The notes: a model not told the origin generated them from the sequence alone. DNA of 64,000 bases from Steinernema hermaphroditum (GCA_030435675.1 CM059624.1:6162769-6226768), one strand, 5' to 3'; counted from the first letter of the stretch, positions 24,166-38,747 are shown. Program-made: numbers and translations.

Positions 24166-27100
24166 CTAAAATCCTGGGACTACATCGGTGCTTAGCAGGG
24201 GGCGCGTCTTGGCAAAACAAAATGACACGATATTAATAGAGGATGAGGATGCCTCGAGCGGGAGGCGTGCCGAAGAGCGCAGTTGGCTTTGAGGGATACG
24301 GTAGATGAAGGTGGATGTCCAGGGATCAGTGAGGGAAAGGAAAGCCAAGAGGAAGCGGCGGTGGGAGCCCGGAGACCGGCGATATGGCCGGTGGGAACCG
24401 GGAGGGCAGCGCACTTTGCGCCAAGGGTGGGAACTTAGAAGAAAAGCGCAAGTCGACCAAAAGGGAAATACCAAGAAAAATGGAGAGAACACAAGTAGGT
24501 TAGGCTCTAAGATACACAAACAACTAATTCAAAAGAGTGCTTGATGCGCCTATCGGTGCAACAAAGCGTTCTACAGTCTCCTATCTTCCAGAAACAAACA
24601 GCCTTGAAAGATGGCAGAGATGGCCGTGTTGCAACCAGTGCTGAGAAGATAAGGAGAAAATCAATCGACAAACACCGTACACCGTAAGAATACTCACATT
24701 AGATCAGAGAGCAATTTGAAGGAGCTCCACAGAAACATTTCAAAAAATGTCAAATGCAAAAAAGAAACTCTACAAAGAATCCGCTGCACCGGCCTCGGCG
24801 CCTCCCCTACAGGCGCACACCTTCACTCGATCAGAGGCGCCAAAACAGGCCTAACACCTGCAACTGATGCGAACTCTCCTCGAACTCGTGACGCTGGCGA
24901 CTGCGCCGTGATAAAAACAGCATAGTCGTGGCCCTTTGGACAAAAAACGGACGCTGATAAGGAGCGTGCGCGTCCTGGAAAGCAAAAAACGGAGCGTGAT
25001 CGTCGCTGCGGACCGTTTTGTTTAGGGAAAACAACGCCAAAGGCAAACACGTTGTATGCACGGCCAAAGTCTATTTTGAAGCTGGACGCCGATAAACGGC
25101 AAACAGTTTGAATTTCCTAATCGTGCCCACGGCGACGTTTTCAAAACATTCTGTTGGTTTTCCGGCTGAATCGCCGCTACGGTCACTTTTTAAACAGAGT
25201 GCCGTGTTTACGGTCACCTGCGGGCAGAAAAGAGGGAAGTGTCCATCGGGGGGACGCTACAAAACGTACTTTTGGGTTCCAAAACACACGCGCGAAAGAA
25301 CTGATTGAAAACACGTGTGAAACGTCGCGTTAATTACACCTTGCTCTCCCAGGTGTGCGCTCCTAATTAGCGCCAAAGTGCGCGAGAGGAGCGGAGCGGA
25401 CTACTGTAGGCACTGAAGGACCGGGGTCGGGAAGGCGAACGGCGCTATAGATCATGTTTTAGTAATGTTCTCTCCAGGACGACGAGACGGCCGATCCGCT
25501 TTTTGTCGTATTTTTTCGACTTTTTACGAGATGAACACGAATTGGACGACCACCCGGCTGCAAAGAAGGAGCTTTGCAGAAAAAGAGAAAGACATCAGAG
25601 GTTACGGACGGAGCGATGTTGCGAACAGTTGGAGAGAGGTGCCACGAGCGGTGGATCGATGGGACAGTGATCTTTGTAGAGATGGATAGAAGAGCAATGT
25701 AGGAGCTAGATGAGGAGAGAGTTGTGACAATTTTCTATCTACGATGTGGGGTGGATTGACTCCCTGATTGGACGAGTTGCAAAGGATATGATTTCAAGAA
25801 GATGACATTGGTTGATCGACATTACAAACGCTCCTGTAGGGGACTTCGATGAAGGTGACTGAGGACAGATAAGATAACATTAGAGACACAAGAATGCTGA
25901 GGGGTGGAATCGTCCAAAATAGTGAAATGTTGCGAAAAGAGTCCTTGTGTTGTCGTCGATTTGCGCCACAAATGAATGATTCAGTCGACCTGATCGCCGC
26001 TGATGTTTGCTCGCATAATACTTACTTCATATCGGGACTTATAAAAGCACATTTCTGTTGATTCGAAAAAGATGCATTATTAACGGAGTCACCCTCAAGT
26101 GGCACTCGAATTGTCAGTTCCCTGAATCTGCAGGAGAGCGTTGTTTTCGAAAAGGACGGCTTCATTTGTTTGCGACATGAGGGCGTTTGAAATGTTTTGA
26201 AATATGCAAAATACCCTCTTGTTGGACTGTTGACACGCCAAACAGAAACGACGCCAAAAATAGAATGGTCAGCACTTCGGAGGGTTCCGAAATTGGTGCA
26301 TGGATCGATGCTCTCGTGCCAGAAAACCCGATTCTGAGTGGTTGTGGTATTCTACAAGCTTTCGCACTCTCTGTGATCATCATACAAAAGTGTTTTGGAT
26401 CATATTTGTCAAAGCGATAACGTAGAACATCCGAGTTCATGTTGAACAACAGAGAGGACGCACGTACGTCCACGTTTGATCGAGCGCAGCAGGAGTGATT
26501 GATTTTCGATACCGAAAGTGCTCGACACCTCCACAGAAACGTCTCCATGCAGCGCATCGAAAACAATTCTACTTCCCGTGAACCTTCGGTCGTAAAGTTC
26601 CCAGAAGGAAATTGGGAATCTACCGAAATTTACATAGCGAGAAGGACGTGGCAAATCGAAAACGAATCAAATTATGGAGTGGTTAAAGTACATTTTATAA
26701 ATATTAAAGCGAATCCGACCGGAAAGTGACCGAATCTCGCGGAGCTGTTGCCAACGGAGCCGAAGTGTTTTTGAAAGGTTACACCGAAGTGGGAGGCCTT
26801 TGATCGGGGAAGAAGAAATCGGGTCCAGGAGCCTAGGCAGTAAAGGAGCACTTCCTTGCTACAGTACTTTAGATCCTCTTTTCCTTTTTAAAGCGCATCT
26901 GACCGCCCTCAAATTGAATTGATCTTTTAAAAACACAACCACACGACCCGGTAGCTCATCACCAAAAACGATACCGTACCCAAATACAGACTACACGGCC
27001 GAAGCGCACGAAATCAAGGCGGGTGGAGGCGGTAAACATCGCATGTCCGGGAGGTGTCCGCAAAGGAGGAGAAGCGAACTCCTTCGCTTCTGGCGTGCCT

Positions 27101-30100
27101 AAGCGAAATCGATTCGAACGGAAGGAGGAAAGTGCAAGTTCGCGCATCCATGATGATTTTTGAAAGTGGAAAACAAGACCTGCGGCCCGGCCGGGTTTCT
27201 CGAAAACAAAAGGACATCTCGAGGAGTTCTCCCTCGCGGAATCTCCCGTTTAGGCCTGCAGCCGTCTGCAAATTCGATGCGCATTTTAAAGGGTGGAAGA
27301 AGGTTGCTTATGCGGAGGGACGAGCGCCAGAGGCGAAAACAAAAAGGGCAGAAGAGACTACACAAACTATTTTCGAAGAGCCAGGACGACAGACAGCCGC
27401 GCTGTTTCAAAACAGGAGTGCATCACGCGCTGGATTTCGAGGCAGGAAGTGGTTCCCCGCATTCCAAACCGATTTTGGATCTTTTTTGCATGCATGGATA
27501 CGGTAGATTCGGGCCGGCAGAGCCGAATTAGCTCTGTCCTGGTGGGCGCGAAGCAGAAGAACTGCAGAAGCGGCTGGAGAGTGGGGGAGGTTCCAGGCGA
27601 AGAAAACATGACCTTTCTGTGGTGTCGCTTAACTAAGGACGCTTGGGTTTCTTTTTAGAGGGCGATTCCCGGAACGCCGTCGGGAAAAACATGGGACAGC
27701 AATTTGGGGATGTTTCAATCGGGCTCGGTTTTGAGGCGAAGTGCAGAGGGCCCGGGATTCGGGGTGCAACAATTAGAACGAAAGAGAAAATAGCAAAAGG
27801 ACGAGTGTCGTCAGGAGGGGAATCCAGGGAGTGCTGAAGTGAATCGGGAATATATGGTTGTGCACGAATGTCAAGTGAATGTTTTTGCATCTAAGAAAGT
27901 AAATTTTTGAAATTCAGAGATGATCTTCATGTACAATGAGATCAGTCTTCAAAAGCAATTTGAGATTGACAAGTAAAAGCCAGGTCTGATCTCATGAGGT
28001 CCGCCCTTTGACAGAACTTTTTTTTGACCATCGATTTATAGTACCTTTATACATTTTTGTATGCTGAAATGTCCATTTATTTGTGATTTATTTGGTTATC
28101 TATCCCTCCATGGCGCTTCATTTGCAGATTAATTTTAAAGAACTTCTAAAGTTATAAAAAGCGCCTTCCCATCAAAGTTGTCTTTTTTGCAAGATTCCAA
28201 AAACCAGGATAGCTAACCGGTCTGCCATTCTACCGTAGTGCCAGATACATTGTGAGCAAGCTTAATTCAAAACCTTCAGCGTTCTATCAACGAAATGTTC
28301 AAACGAAAACAGGCCACCAGAGAGATTGCCAGACCAAAACTTCCATCGCTAACTCTTAATACTTGGAATTAGCAGATTGACTTTTCGAGTTCACTTTGTC
28401 TGCTAGTCACACAGTCTCCTAGACACAAAACAAAGCGTCAACACCGAGCACTACGTGAAAGCACCTGCCCTCGTATCAAAGCACCCCGCGTCCTCTTCGG
28501 ACTTCTCCAAGGGCTTCGGACCTCTGGATTAGGCGCAAAGAGTCCTCGGAATCTGCCAGATGCCCTTGTCTCCCGCACCTTCTCGTCTAATTGCGTTTCC
28601 CGAAACGCCGTTCCGATTGTTTTCACTTGTTTTGCGGCGAAAGTGCGAAAAATAAACGAGAACGATACTTGGAAACTCTGCGGCCACCGAACGAACTTTT
28701 GACATTTCCCGCTCTGAGGGGCTCTCCTAGAAGGGCTTGTGTGCAATAAAAGGACAGAGGCCAAAGAAGGGGCGAGGCGCTTTTAAAAAACAAAAGGGTA
28801 CGAGCATCTCTGGAAGGTGGGAGGATACGGTAGGTGGAAATTGCTTCCTCGGGGGAGGCGGAAACATGTTTTTGTTTTTGAGAGGTGGCGTTATTTGGAT
28901 GTATTTGGAGACATTTCTCCTCTGCTTATTCGAGGCTGGGAAGTGGAAGGGGTGGGTGGTGTCGGTGACCTCTGATGATAACTTCATTCACCGTTGAGGA
29001 TCAAGTAGCTGGCTGAGCAATACACGTAATTCGATGACCATCTGGACCCAGTGAATCTCACGTGCAAGGGGACAGCGCACTCTCTGTTTGCCGGTCGATG
29101 TCTATCTCAGCAGAAAGTGTACAGATACTGTTGCAATCGAGGAACGTTTCACGGGAGTGCTCGTGCGCTATTCGAGATGTGTGATTCTCGACTGAAAGGC
29201 CTCGGCGATGCACTTAAAGATCTGCACCCGTCCATGTGATCTGTCCGAAGTTTCAAAGTTTCTGGCGTCCTTCCTGTGACCGATGTGATCTACTGAAGAA
29301 ATATTCGAAAATCGAATTTCACATCGATTTGGCGCAGAGATCTTTGGCGCCAAGGGCGCCCTGTTTATCAACAACTCCCTACAAGTTCCCCTAACCCTCC
29401 GCGTTGACTCTTCCAAATAGCGCCTCTTCCGCTGCCCGATGACGTGCGCTCCGCTCAAAAGAGCGTCAGCTGATGCGTTGTATCAATTTGTATCAAAACA
29501 TGCACTTTCCGCTGCAGCCCTTCCGCAGTCCGTCGACCGCAGCGAACATCGGGATCGAGAAGGTGCGCCGAGGACGAGTAAACACCCGGCAAACAACCTC
29601 TATGAAGTGAGAAAGAGAGGGTAGAGCTGTTCGGGCAACTGGTCCACATGGAAATCCGAGCAATACATGGATGGAGGAACTTGTATTTTTGCAGCTCCAG
29701 CATTACACTTCGAAGTTTGTAACCCTCCTGTCAGGAATGTGCAAAACAGCGCAATTCTTGATCAGTTCCCGAAACCTCTCTGTGTTTTAGAGGGTGCGAC
29801 TAAATACCCGCAAACCCTGAAAGAAAAACAGGACATGTAGTCAATATCAACCGGTGTGATCTGCTGGATAAATATTCGAAGATACGGCTAACGGTCTGCT
29901 CGTCTACAGGGTGATTCGACCGGTCTTCCTACGGGCTCCGTTCAAGATAAGCTCTTCAGACGCAAAACAGACATCAGACTGTCTATAAAACCATCTTTTA
30001 CGCAATTGTACTCATAGCACAGCTTGTACATTCTTGCTTGTTTATCACCTACTAAAATCTGCAGGTCCCAGCACGACATTTCTCACGTTTCACAACGTCG

Positions 30101-31221
30101 TCCGGCATGTTTTCGTAGTTTATAGATTGTATTCGCGTTTTTTCTACCAATTCGCAAGGTCTACTCCACTGCTGTGACTATGGTCCCAAGAAAAGGTCAA
30201 GAAGAAGATCTTGAAGGTGGCCGAGCGAATAACACGCGGGAGGAAAACATTTCGGAAGCGATCAAACGGAAGTGATGGGATTAGCTATGCTAGAAATGGG
30301 ATCGCAGAATGTGCTAAGGTGAATGTTGTGGCCGGGAACAGGAGCGAAAATCGGAAAGAGAACGGAAAATGAGTTAATGATGTTGTGGAGAAGTGGAGCG
30401 GGTCAGGAAAGAGTCCATTTAGAAGCAGCTTAGACGTATCCCAACACTACATATATGGATCTTTCTGTCGACTACGTCATTTCCCGTAAACATTCGGTCT
30501 TCCTGGAAAGCGATCGGCTTCAAAAAACAATACCGTAGTCTCCAGCGGGCGTTCGCGTGGATTTCCGGGCTCACTTGAAACGCGGCTTGTTTACAGCGAA
30601 AGTGCACCCCTGCGCGCAAAAATAGGCCTTCATGGTGCAAGTGGTTGTACATAGGGGAACTGTCCTGAGTTGTAGTAGGGACTCCGTGTTTCCTGGAAGT
30701 GCCAGTTGACCTTGTCGTAATTACATTTGCGTGAAAGGAGTCCGATAACAAACGAGTAATTATGTGAGATTAAACATTAATTCATGCAAACTGAGGACTA
30801 TACGGCGACAAAGGAGTTTCAAGAGAATTAATGAAATGCGCTCTGAGGACGAAAAACAAACAGAAAGTGCGAAAGAAGGAATGGAACATCGAGATCACGT
30901 GGCGTGAAACAATTTGAAGCCATTCAACGATTCGACCTTTGGACCGATTCTTCAACCACAACGTGTTTTCATTAGAATCCTTTTTTCGAGGACACAATGA
31001 TGTGAGCCTTGAGAGATACAGTATGCCGAGGATGGTTTCGGGCTTTTAGTAACATAAGCTCTACGTCGGCTTACACTTTGAGAAAACATAGGGCAGTTTC
31101 AATGGTCAAAAAAAAGAACTTTGCCGATCTCGGGGAAAAACGTTCAAAACACAATTATCGAGGGTTCTGAATCGGGTATCGTATCAGATTTGTGGTCATT
31201 CTGAAGGGAAAGAGAGAAATC

Positions 31222-31551
31222 TATTGGGTTGAAACATTGAAAATGACCGCTGTTAATTCGAGCGTTTCCAATCAATTAAGTACCATAACAGACAACGGGG
31301 ACATCTAGCAGGTAGCTGTTACACAAAGCTACTAAGCCCACATAGCGGCTCCACGAATTCATTTCTGCTTTACAGAAACAGAGGCGAAATGTTGAAAAAA
31401 TGACCCTCGGATTCTCAAAAAGTACGAGTGTCCGAGACCGCATTTTTTTAAGTTGACCCTCAGAATGGCTTTCCATTTTGAGCTGAAAGATTTTTTTTTG
31501 TTGTTTATCTATCACTCTCCCTTTGGTCATTTTCAATGTTTCAACCCAATA
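31222..31551. mobile_element. Tc1/mariner-type MITE, 326 bp, flanked by TA
   Basis: Perfect inverted repeats of 28 bases, including flanks, lie at 31221-31248 and 31525-31552. The element proper (31224-31549) begins TTGGGTTGAAACATTG and ends with its reverse complement. It is bordered on both sides by TA, the target duplication typical of Tc1/mariner elements. The inside has no transposase; a 103-codon frame across it has no family match. The perfect ends suggest fairly recent mobility. It is non-autonomous and would need a transposase from elsewhere in the genome. Confidence 0.75.
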
Positions 31552-34500
31552 GAACGATCTTGTTTCAAAATCATCGATTTCTTTCAAAAAGTCAGCATAT
31601 AGTTCAAGGGCTTCAACGAATACGGGCGGCCATGATAATGTGTAAAAAATAGAAGGTCGCTATCACCATTCAAACATTCTGATGTCCATTTCTCCTTCCC
31701 CCTCTTTCTCACTTATATCTCATCCTCTCTACAAATGCCTATTTCCTACGGTCAAAGTGATTTGGTATCAAAAAGCGCCGGAGATCCCGATCACCGAAAG
31801 CACGCCAAATGCGCAACTTCAATGCAAAAAAAACGTAAAACAATGCGCATTTCCGAAGAAACCGAGGTTGTTCTTCACGTCGAAGGGCAAACATCGCTTT
31901 GTCCTCAGCAGAATTGTCCGTTTTTATTGTTGATTTCAAAGAAACCGCAGGCGTGGAGTACATTTGTCGTAATTTAAAAATAAACGAGCAGGTGCAACTA
32001 CTTCAGGAATATAAACAGAAACAAATGATGCAAGGACTGCCTCGAGAGATCTGCGATCGAGCTTTAAGCCTAATCAAAGTAGACGATTTGTGAGTTACAT
32101 ATGATCAGGACACTAAAGGCACGATCAAAAAATCCAAGAGAAAATCGAAAAGACTTTTCTTTTCGCTTTGGTTTGTTGTATAGTATCAAAATTTAAGAAG
32201 GATCGCGATGCTGGAGAACAGGAGCACTCTAGCAGCACCTCAAACCTGGCACATTACAATCGACTAATTGTATCGTAAACTAAAAATAATACATCACCTT
32301 TGTGCGAGAGGTGACTAACGCTCTCCAAAACTCACACATCGGAAGCAAGGCACAACTCCGATCGCAAAACAGTTGCAAACGTAATTATAAAAGACGCGAT
32401 TTGTAACTGTGGTGACTCAGAGGGGCGAATGCAATTCTCGGCCAGTCAAAACAGAGCGTCCGGTAGTCACAGACCTCCTTGGCCCTCCAGTGGAGGAGGC
32501 CTGACGGAAGCCGAGTCACCGGAGGTATGTTTCATCGTGACTCGTTCTGCAGGCGGCTGCAGAGAGTCAAAACATGGCGAACGCCGAGGCGCCACTGAGT
32601 CACAGTGTTCCTCCCGGCAGCTACCGTACCCCTCGTGGTCGGGGTATTTTGGTCTCGCCTTCGTTGACATCGCCCCTCTCCATCTCATCATCGGGCTTTG
32701 TTCCATCTAGGCGCAAAGTGCGAACGGATCCCGCGACGAAAACAGTGCGTGGCCCGAAATAGTCTCCACGGAAGGACCTTCTCGGGGGAGGAAACAAAGG
32801 ACCTGTTTGTTCTTCCGAGGGTCTCGGAGGGGACGCGGACTTCGCGGGCCGAGGGTCGACGCGAGGCTCGAAAAGTGCCGAAATCGAAAACACGCATATT
32901 GACTCTGAGGAGGGGATTGGACAGGATGCAAAGGACACGGAGAGGCGAAAGGTGGCAATTTGGAGCTGGGGAGGGCATCGCATTTCACTTGAAAACAGGA
33001 CGAAGATATGCCGCAGAGAAGGTTAAAAATATCTGAAACTCCATTAATTGGCATCTCAATAATTCATGGGATTACGGTAGGATACTGGCGTGGATTGGTA
33101 GTTGAAGGTTTCTTGTTTTCCCGTTCGAAGGTCGAGAAACCTAGCCGAACACAGATTGAAACATTTGAGACAGTGTCTAGACAGTGCTCATTTTCAGATA
33201 CGAAGAACGTCAGACGTCAGCTTAGACTCGTTGAAATGTCTACCGTGTGAATAGGGACTAACTCAGACACAGACATCTAGACGAAATCGTCAAAATCTTG
33301 AGCATTCTGCAGGGAACGTGGGAGCAGGATTATCCAAGAAACTCCGACCTTCTTCCTCCAAAGAGAATACATGGTGTAGTGTTTTTCCATTTCACTTTTC
33401 GGAATAGGACCTCAGACAAAAGAAGAATGAGGCTCCAAAAAAGAATCGTTCTATAGGACAGGAAGGTGAGGGCATCGGCGAAAAACAGATCGTCGCAGAG
33501 GACAAGCTACATAATGACCCGGCTTCGATAGAATCTGTTTTCAAAGTGCGAATCTTGTAAACGTAGAAGAACGTAACAGCTTATTTTGAAGCGGGAAGGA
33601 GGGGATGTTCTGGATTTCGGGAAAGGACAAGCAGACGATGCGAAACAGAGGATGCGGAGTACAGAATGCTCAACGATCGGACATCGTCGATTGTAACGAG
33701 GCTAACAATCACATTGAAACTTCCACCAATCTGAGGTCGAGTGTCGTGGGGGTTTAGGAAAAAAAGACCAAAAATGGAGTAGTTTGAATGATGTTTTGTA
33801 TTTTCGTCAGAATTTCTGCAAATCTGTTGACCCAAAGGGCATATGTATAAATATGAAAAAAGGGAGGATGAACTCTGAAGTACACCGGGCCTTCAAGATG
33901 CATTCCCACTGTGTCCTCCTTCGCAGCTGATTCTCACAACTGTCCTGCTTGGTGCTCTCCGTTCTGAACCTGCTCTGTTTACGCCAATTTTGTGACCTTT
34001 TACTTGTCGGCTGCAGCCCCAATTTAGCGAAAGGCGATTGTTTTCAGGAAGAAAGAGGCGAAGAATATCGCGGAAGCGAAAGCGCCAGCTGCGAGAAAAA
34101 TAACAAAAGGTTTTAAATAGCGCCTCGTGAGTAATTTGTGCAAAACAAGGAAACAGTTTAAAGATCGATGGGAATGCCCGCCTTGAAACACAAACTTCAG
34201 TTGCAATGCTCCCCGATTGACGTAAACAGCGCTATTTGTGGCGTGCGAAACGAGTATTCCTACAGTGTGCCAGAAGGAGAACTTCGAGAAGCGTTGTGCG
34301 CGATCGCTGGACCTGAACCCGGGGGACGAACACCGGCATCGCACTTCCTGCTAAGTCCAGCGGTCTTCAAAACAAAACAGAGCCTCCGAGGAGTTCGCGC
34401 GTAAATTATTCTGCGACAACAACTCCGTAAGTTCACCCGGGGAGCAGCTGAATCTCGATGTCCTGTGTAAACAGCGCCGGCGGTGCATTCGGCATGCACG

Positions 34501-35426
34501 CTTCTGATCAGGATCTGTCGCCAGACGGCATTTCTGTGAGAGGAGAACGGGAAAGACCAAGAGTTGATGTTTGCGCGCAGTCAAGGAGAAGCGAAGTTTA
34601 TTTGCGGCATAAACGATTGTTGTCTTCTGCAGCAAATGAGCACGCTTAGAGTATAATGATGCATTATTTTCGGGATATATGTGTTTGTTTTTTATAAACA
34701 AGGAAGACTTAGTTTGAGGAGAGATGAGAGAGCAGTTTCGGGAATTCTTTCAATGCTTGGTTTGGCAATTTTTCATTTTAAAACGGTTAGTACCTCCTTC
34801 GGAAAGGTTTGGAAAAAAAACCATTTTTTTGGCTACATTTGACACGTTGGACAAGTAATTCAAATAAATGGACTCTTATCTCTTTTTATTTCTTTGGTTA
34901 CATCTAATTTTTCTCCATGAGTTCGAATTACCTTGACAGGTGAAAAACAGGGATTACGGTCGGGAAACATACATCGGAGTCCAATTTTTACTTTACTTAT
35001 TTATCACTTGTTTACCAACCCAATGTCCAGGTCGAACTAAATTTACCACAAGAACTAATACGACGAAAATACGAAATTGAATTTTTAATCTTTTAAAAAC
35101 AGCGAAATATTCACCTTTTTTGTATAATTTACCGAAATGTTTGGGTTTGAGACGATTACGATTGCACCACGCATATCTATGTAGTTCACCAGAGACGATT
35201 GTTCGATTCTGGCCAAACCCTGCAACCGTACAGAACTGGCTGGCACTCGAATGTCACAGCAACCTGCCTTAACTTAACTTATAACTAAATTATGCAAATT
35301 CGATTGCGATTGACGAATAAGATCGACGTCTTTTTAGAGTGAAAGGAAGAAGGTAGCTCATTTGTGTCGGTAGCCCTTTTGCCCTTTCAGATATGAGCTG
35401 AGTGAGTGATTGTTTTTGGTCATCGT

Positions 35427-35510
35427 TGTAGGCGCAATGATCGCCGCGGCTCCCAGAAGGCACCAGGGAGCCGAAACTCCGCAATTTGTATTTTCCCCCA
35501 AAAAGAACAA
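35427..35510 (-). repeat. Dispersed repeat, copy 1
   Basis: A segment with GGCGCAATGAT, then CCGCGGCTC, AGAAGGCA and GGGAGCCG resembles 42887-42975 in order and orientation. On the minus strand both can be read as a short peptide with a shared Ser-Arg-x-x-His-Cys-Ala pattern. It may be the remains of a coding repeat. I do not recognise it. Confidence 0.4.
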
Positions 35511-38131
35511 ACTTTCTGAACTATGAAATAGAAACTCCACTCCCGTTTACACGAGTACACTGCCGATTATAGTTATGTGAATGAAAAACCGCGCACTCGG
35601 CTCATATTTGGCACATTAGTGGTTCTACTGGAGTGTATAATTCTTACAAAATATAAGCCATTGGCACTTTAGGCCTGCTAAAAGGGCATCTTATTCTTCC
35701 CCACATACATACGCTTCCCACAGGTGGTCCCCAACTGACCCAGTATTTACTTAAGACCTTTCGTGTGCCAACATTTGCATAATCTTGCAGCTCACAGGGC
35801 TATGGTATCTCCAAGGCAGTTTGGTATCATTAACGCATGCAGGACTACTTCGCAGTAACTAGAGGGTGCGAATTTTATTCAAATGAACACACAGTACTAG
35901 GACAGTCTAAGAAGAAGGTTATCTAATATCTTATGTCATAAATGCACAGATCGCCTTTGCATGCATTCTCATAGAATCTTTGCCATTATATTTGAAGTTT
36001 ACATCCTACGGCTACAATGTGGTCAACCCTTATGTACCAAAAGCTGTTAGATCTGAACCCTATACGGTATTCCATTCGATCTTGCATGCCATTGAAAGCT
36101 CGTCGATCCTATGAGTCATGATAATCTCAAACTACAGTATGTCGCACGTATACTCACACAGGACCCTTACGAAGCGGAACAGTCAGATTGAGTACCTTTT
36201 CCATAGAGAGAGACCAATACACAGTACACCCTACGTAGACACCACACAAAACAAAGCTACGCCACACAAATCATGCCGCTACCATAAGCCCCCACCGGAA
36301 CCAGAAGACCACCACCATAAACAAGAAAGAGTCCAGGAAGTCCGTAGGACGCATGAAAACATTCCGATTATCGGAACCTTTTAGGGAGTAAACGTGCTTC
36401 AAAGACTTATCAACCAAAACGGAGTCGAAAAGAATGTTTCTTCCGGAAATCCTCAAAAGGACGTTCACATAATCAAATGTCCAAAACGCGGAAAGACGTC
36501 CTTCCCCCTCTCAATGGCGTCTCCCTTCCGGCGACGCCAACGCGCATGGCGAAAGCAGCACAGGAAATAGCGGAAACTCTCGTAATGAGTGCTAAGAATG
36601 GCGCACTACCGTAACCCGAACGTAGGCTTACATAATACGATAAGGACCATGCGACCTTTTGTTTACCAAAAGAGGACGGTCGTTAAGGGAAAGCAGCGCT
36701 TCGCTGCAGAAATGACAAATAAAGGAGATAGCGAGGAGAAGGGCAAAAACAAAAGATAAACAGAGGCGACACTAGAGAGACATTTCGAAACGGACATTTT
36801 AGGAACACTTTTTGAAAGTTTGCAACCTTGAATTAAGAAGAAAATGGAGACGTCATCAAAGTTGTCGACCGTAAAGAAGCGGAATTTAAATCATTAAAAT
36901 TGGTGGACGGACCCTTCTCATATGATAAAAGCACGTCAGAAGCCACGAATTGGTTACGGTAACCGAAAGCCATCCAGCGAAAAATACAAAGGTTGAAACA
37001 GCGGACCGTGGCTTAGAAAGAGTAGTCGAGTGCAAAACGACCCACGATCAGTCAAGTTAAGTGTAGTTCCCTAAACGAACAATTTGTAAAGAGTAGCCAA
37101 TCACCTAATGTGAATCACCATTTCCTAAGTTTTCGAAGCGGAGATGATGGACTGATGACGGAAGTTTCCAATAACATTTACAAACAGGAATGTGAATAGG
37201 CACGCAGGTTTCTTGGCCATCATAAATGAGCACCGTATCATTGCTATCACCGGGGCCAAACAAGTCCCAGCAAGGCAAAAGTTCCTTAGACTCATGAACC
37301 AAGCCCTTTAGTTCCCTGTGATGGTTTACAGTCTATCTTGTACTGTATTTCCAATATCACATCTTCGAATTCAAATGGGACGTGTAGCCACAACCATACG
37401 GTACTATAGTACAACGCCTGGCCGACCAGAAAACACCGAATAATTCCAGAGAGGCCATAGAAAAGAAGCCCTTCCACAGGGCACTATTTCGCCACCACCG
37501 ACGGCGCCTTGCAACATGGCTATTTAAAGAACGGACAGATAGAGGACACTCCATGAGAAGTGCACGGAAACTGATAGGGCGCGTGACTCGCCCGCGCGCA
37601 CGCTTAATTACTACTGTATCAAAGCGTTGCATTGGCGTGCCAGGCACCGCGGCGGCCCCAAATTCGCAGATTCAGCGAAACCACGCGTGCGCGTTGTTTA
37701 CAGTGCGCTTACAGGCGCCCTTATCTCCCTCGACGATGCTGAAGTTGATGACGCGGAGAACAAAGAGGGGCGCAGGAGCGAAACGCCGGAGGAGTCGAGA
37801 ATGACTGCTAATTACTGGCGCTGAGGGGTCTCACTCTGGGCGAAAGGGAAAACAAAGGGCACCGGGAGCAAACTCATAAACAGAGAGCAACCGGAAAATG
37901 CAAACGACGAGAGGGCTTGGTCACACTATTGTCTCAAGAGGCGCAATCTGTACGAATTTTATGAGGTTCCAGGTTGTTTCCAAGCGGGACCGCGCGATCG
38001 ATTGCCGCACTCGACTTCGGTCGGTACCGTAACCGATTAGCGGAAGATAAACGACGGGAGAGGAAGGTGTGCAATTCGGTGTTTTGGACGCGGGAGTGGT
38101 TCTCCCTGAGCGATAAGGTGAAGGTTTGAGG

Positions 38132-38747
38132 TTGCAAGGGAAAGATGAGCAATTTTTAGGCACTGCTAGGGTCCTCTATCACTGTGGTTGTTGTCGTTGT
38201 CGAACCCGAACTTCACCAAGAAACGCAGAAATAAAAAACAAAAACAGCGTCTTCTTACCGTAGTGATCCTGATTTGGGAAGTAAAGCTCGCATTTTTGAT
38301 AAAGATAGGAAAATTTCCTGTGGACCCAATCAAACAGCACCCTAATACTATAGGAATTTGCTATTGGAAGGCATATTCTAACCGTTATTTAACTCCACCG
38401 CAACCCCTCACTCTAGAAGAGCTTTTGGCCAGTGTGTTGTATCCAATTGTTGTTATTGTTAGTATGTTTTTGTGGATATTTGATTTGATTAATGAGGTTA
38501 AACTGACGAATCACGACTCGAAATGTCGAAAAAATACTATTGCAAGGGGAAGATGGGCAATTTTTAGGCCCACTAGGCGCAAAAAACAACGTGTTTTTAC
38601 TGTAGTTTTACTGATTGGGGAGGTTAAACGGATAACACACCACGTCAAATAAAACACTGTTCTACAGCTCGTGCTTTTTGATAAAAAGAAATAGGAAAAT
38701 TTCGTCATTTCAATCAAGCAAGGCCATGAAAATTTGCTATTGGAAGA
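38132..38747. repeat. Two diverged copies of a 210-240 bp unit
   Basis: Copies are at 38132-38371 and 38541-38747. Both begin GCAAGGG(A)AAGATG(A/G)GCAATTTTTAGG, continue with a poly-A-rich ACAAAAACAGCGT / ACAACGTGTTTTT segment and a TTGATAAAGATAGG-like segment, and end AATTTGCTATTGGAAG. An open frame of 154 codons runs through both copies and repeats a (V/L)TVV(I/L)LI peptide. That frame is best explained by the duplication, not by a gene. Confidence 0.7.

Noticed and set aside
27054..27531. Overlapping plus frames of 150 and 123 codons
   Set aside because: Two or three frames are open together in a GC-rich patch, and there is no motif, start context or splice support.
35180..35225. tRNA-like GTTCGATTC sequence
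   Set aside because: No matching acceptor stem, D arm or anticodon arm could be assembled around it.
38188..38652. Plus-strand frame of 154 codons
   Set aside because: It spans two copies of a non-coding duplication and repeats the same peptide because of it. It has no family features, and the frame is not kept over the rest of the unit.
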